DNA from: Lelliottia nimipressuralis
Lineage (GTDB): Bacteria > Pseudomonadota > Gammaproteobacteria > Enterobacterales > Enterobacteriaceae
Assembly: GCF_004402045.1 (NCBI RefSeq)
Contig: NZ_SOMG01000023.1
Coordinates: 186,001-250,000 of the forward strand
Length of the DNA stretch: 64,000 nucleotides
Reading direction: 5' to 3'
Shown here in pieces: positions 62,307 to 64,000 of this stretch (its first letter is position 1; each line of letters opens with the position of its first letter). The translations under genes and the position numbers were made by a program. The notes below the pieces were generated by a model. The model did no database searches. It was not told the DNA's origin and saw only the letters and a list, made by a program, of their open reading frames with translations.

Positions 62307-63653
62307 ATGTCTGCCAACCATGCTGCGTTTAACCTGATATTCCGTTTTGTTGAAAATTACGTCAGTCCGATTGCCGGGCGGATCTCTTCCCAGCGTCACG
62401 TCATGGCCATCCGCGATGGATTCATCTCTGCGATGCCATTTATGATTGTGGGCTCATTTTTGTTAGTGTTTGCTTACCCTCCGTTTTCACCTGATACCAC
62501 CTGGGGTTTCGCGCGCGCCTGGCTGGATATGGCGAAGCAATTTGAAGGCCAGATCCTGACGCCGTTTGATATGACGATGGGCATTATGTCCATTTATATT
62601 TGTGCGGCTATTGCGTATAACCTGGGTAAACACTATGTCAAATCGCATCAGCTAGATCCGTTTATGTGCGCCATGCTGTCGCTGATGGCGTTTCTGCTTG
62701 TCGCAGCCCCAAAAACAAAAGGCGCGCTTCCCGTCGACAGCCTGGGTGGGACGGGCATTTTCACAGCAATTCTCGTGGCCATTTACTGCGTTGAGATGAT
62801 GCGTTTCCTCAAAGCGCATAACATCGGTATTCGCCTGCCGGACCAGGTCCCACCGATGATCAAAAACTCCTTTGATCTGCTGATCCCGGTGCTGGTGGTG
62901 GTATTGACGCTCTATCCGCTGAGCCTGGTTATTCAGTCGCAGTTTGGCATGCTGATCCCACAGGCGATTATGTCGGTCTTTAAACCCCTCGTTTCCGCAG
63001 CGGATTCACTGCCTGCGATTCTGCTGGCGGTGTTGATTGGTCATCTGCTGTGGTTCGCTGGGATCCACGGGGCGGCCATTGTCTCCGGAATGCTGCAGAT
63101 GTTCTGGCTGACAAACCTGGGCGCTAACCAGACCGCGCTGGCCGCCAGCCAGCCTCTGCCGCATATCTTTATGGAAGCGTTCTGGACGTTCTTTATCGTG
63201 ATTGGCGGGTCGGGCGCTACGATGGGGCTGGTGATTTGCTACCTGCGTAGCCGTTCAGCGCATTTACGCTCTATTGGGCGTTTGAGCGTGGTGCCCAGCT
63301 TCTTTAACATTAATGAACCTGTCATTTTTGGTACGCCGATTGTCATGAACCCGGTGTTCTTTATTCCCTTCCTGCTGGCTCCGATGGTTAACGCCGTGCT
63401 GGCCTGGGCGGCAATGACGTTTGATCTGATTGGCCGTGTCATCTCCGTCGTACCCTGGACGGCACCGGCTCCGATAGGCGCAGCGTGGGCCCTGGGCTGG
63501 GATTTCCGCGCGGCCATTCTGGTTGTGGTTCTGGCCTGCGTATCGGCGATCATCTACTACCCATTCTTCAAAGTGTACGAGAAGCAGCTGCTGGAGCAGG
63601 AAGCGGAAGAAGCGCAGCGTAACGTGGAAGAGGAAAATCAACAGGTGGCCTAA
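62307..63653 (+). CDS. PTS EIIC permease, cellobiose/lactose (CelB-like) family
   Basis: A 448-residue membrane permease with about 10 transmembrane helices, of the EIIC Lac/Cel group: 'RISSQRHVMAIRDGFISAMP', 'LLWFAGIHGAAIVSGMLQMF', 'FNINEPVIFGTPIVMNPVFF' (the conserved substrate-binding motif with NEP). CAGGAGATCT precedes the ATG. It has no EIIA or EIIB gene beside it, so it must borrow these subunits, for example from the chb system. The sugar is unknown; a beta-glucoside or diacetylchitobiose type is likely. Confidence 0.92.
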   Translation: MSANHAAFNLIFRFVENYVSPIAGRISSQRHVMAIRDGFISAMPFMIVGSFLLVFAYPPFSPDTTWGFARAWLDMAKQFEGQILTPFDMTMGIMSIYICAAIAYNLGKHYVKSHQLDPFMCAMLSLMAFLLVAAPKTKGALPVDSLGGTGIFTAILVAIYCVEMMRFLKAHNIGIRLPDQVPPMIKNSFDLLIPVLVVVLTLYPLSLVIQSQFGMLIPQAIMSVFKPLVSAADSLPAILLAVLIGHLLWFAGIHGAAIVSGMLQMFWLTNLGANQTALAASQPLPHIFMEAFWTFFIVIGGSGATMGLVICYLRSRSAHLRSIGRLSVVPSFFNINEPVIFGTPIVMNPVFFIPFLLAPMVNAVLAWAAMTFDLIGRVISVVPWTAPAPIGAAWALGWDFRAAILVVVLACVSAIIYYPFFKVYEKQLLEQEAEEAQRNVEEENQQVA

Positions 63654-63662
63654 ACGCGTTGT

Positions 63663-63722
63663 GCCGGGTGGCGGCTGCGAACAGAGGTTTTGTAGGCCCG
63701 GTAAGCGAAGCGCCACCGGGCA
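63663..63722. repeat. REP pair
   Basis: A partial REP (GCCGGGTGGCGGCTGCG) and a full inverted REP (GTAGGCCCGGTAAGCGAAGC ...) between the convergent ends of the PTS gene and fhuF. Confidence 0.75.
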
Positions 63723-63732
63723 ATTTACTGCA

Positions 63733-64000
63733 CTACTTCAGCGTGCAATCCCCGCACTGCTTAACGTCCGGCAGGCGATAGCGCTGGCAGCAGGTGCGGC
63801 GTACCAAAAGCCCGTCACGGAGTACGACGGTACGAAATAGTGGGTTGTCACGGCCATCGGAAAGCTGTTTTGCAAAGAAACAGGACTGACGCAGGGCATC
63901 AACGTTCTCATCACCGAGAAGCGGCTTCATTTCCGTGAGATACCAGTGGATTAAATAGCCGGTATTGCTCCAGATAAGCTTCCCGTTAATCTCTCCCGTC
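63733..64000 (-). CDS. fhuF: Siderophore-iron reductase, C-terminal part
   Basis: The last 88 codons of fhuF; the start lies past the right edge. The C-terminus 'RRTCCQRYRLPDVKQCGDCT' carries the unusual CC-x10-C-x2-C motif that ligates the [2Fe-2S] cluster of FhuF. The protein reduces ferric hydroxamate siderophores in the cytoplasm. In E. coli fhuF converges directly on bglJ and is Fur-regulated; here a YbaK-like gene and a PTS permease are inserted between them. Confidence 0.95.
   Translation of the reverse strand, partial: TGEINGKLIWSNTGYLIHWYLTEMKPLLGDENVDALRQSCFFAKQLSDGRDNPLFRTVVLRDGLLVRRTCCQRYRLPDVKQCGDCTLK

Overview
The window is a chromosomal segment of a gamma-proteobacterium of the family Enterobacteriaceae, most likely Enterobacter or a close relative. 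The evidence is long stretches of Escherichia-like gene order (yjiR-yjiS, yjiN, yjiA-yjiX-btsT, tsr, opgB-yjjA-dnaC-dnaT, yjjB-yjjP-yjjQ-bglJ, fhuF), a complete hpa cluster sited between btsT and tsr as in E. coli W, and many enterobacterial REP palindromes. I see no tRNA, rRNA, CRISPR array, prophage or intact insertion sequence.

Region 1 (1-8772) is a signalling island. A YtcJ-like amidohydrolase diverges from a five-gene operon encoding a YcaC-like hydrolase, two XapX membrane proteins, a single-domain response regulator and an 1860-residue sensor (kinase-like, AAA ATPase, GAF, PAS, histidine kinase). A FixJ/NarL-type regulator converges on its 3' end. The Ser/Thr-kinase part lacks key catalytic residues and is probably a pseudokinase.

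Region 2 (8958-15976) has a VOC protein, a DeoR regulator, a ClpP paralogue with Asn at the catalytic Asp position, roxA (ribosomal protein uL16 hydroxylase), yjiR/yjiS and a second MocR regulator facing an AhpD-like gene.

Region 3 (15963-33349) is a mosaic. It holds LysR/aldehyde dehydrogenase, a TacAT toxin-antitoxin pair with a perfect 12-bp operator palindrome, an ABM/ACT-like/ArsR operon, a DUF4225 protein facing a small membrane protein, a MarR-HlyD-DUF2955 efflux operon, tautomerase/CMD with LysR, yjiN, an AT-rich coiled-coil gene, a succinate-semialdehyde dehydrogenase, yfaZ with a lipoprotein gene, and a secreted phytase-family esterase. In E. coli K-12 the yjiS-yjiA interval holds the mcr-hsd-mrr restriction genes; none is present here.

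Region 4 (33350-51614) holds yjiA, yjiX and btsT (pyruvate uptake), a WYL regulator and the 4-hydroxyphenylacetate pathway. HpaBC hydroxylates 4-HPA to homoprotocatechuate, HpaD cleaves the ring, HpaE/G/F/H process the product, HpaI yields pyruvate and succinic semialdehyde, HpaX imports, and HpaR and HpaA regulate. A HigBA-like toxin-antitoxin module sits between hpaA and hpaBC. tsr (serine chemoreceptor) follows with a clear sigma-28 promoter.

Region 5 (51671-64000) holds a GNAT gene coupled to opgB, yjjA, dnaC, dnaT, an ohr/ohrR/tetR insertion, yjjB/yjjP, yjjQ/bglJ, then an inserted YbaK-like gene and an orphan PTS EIIC, and the 3' end of fhuF.
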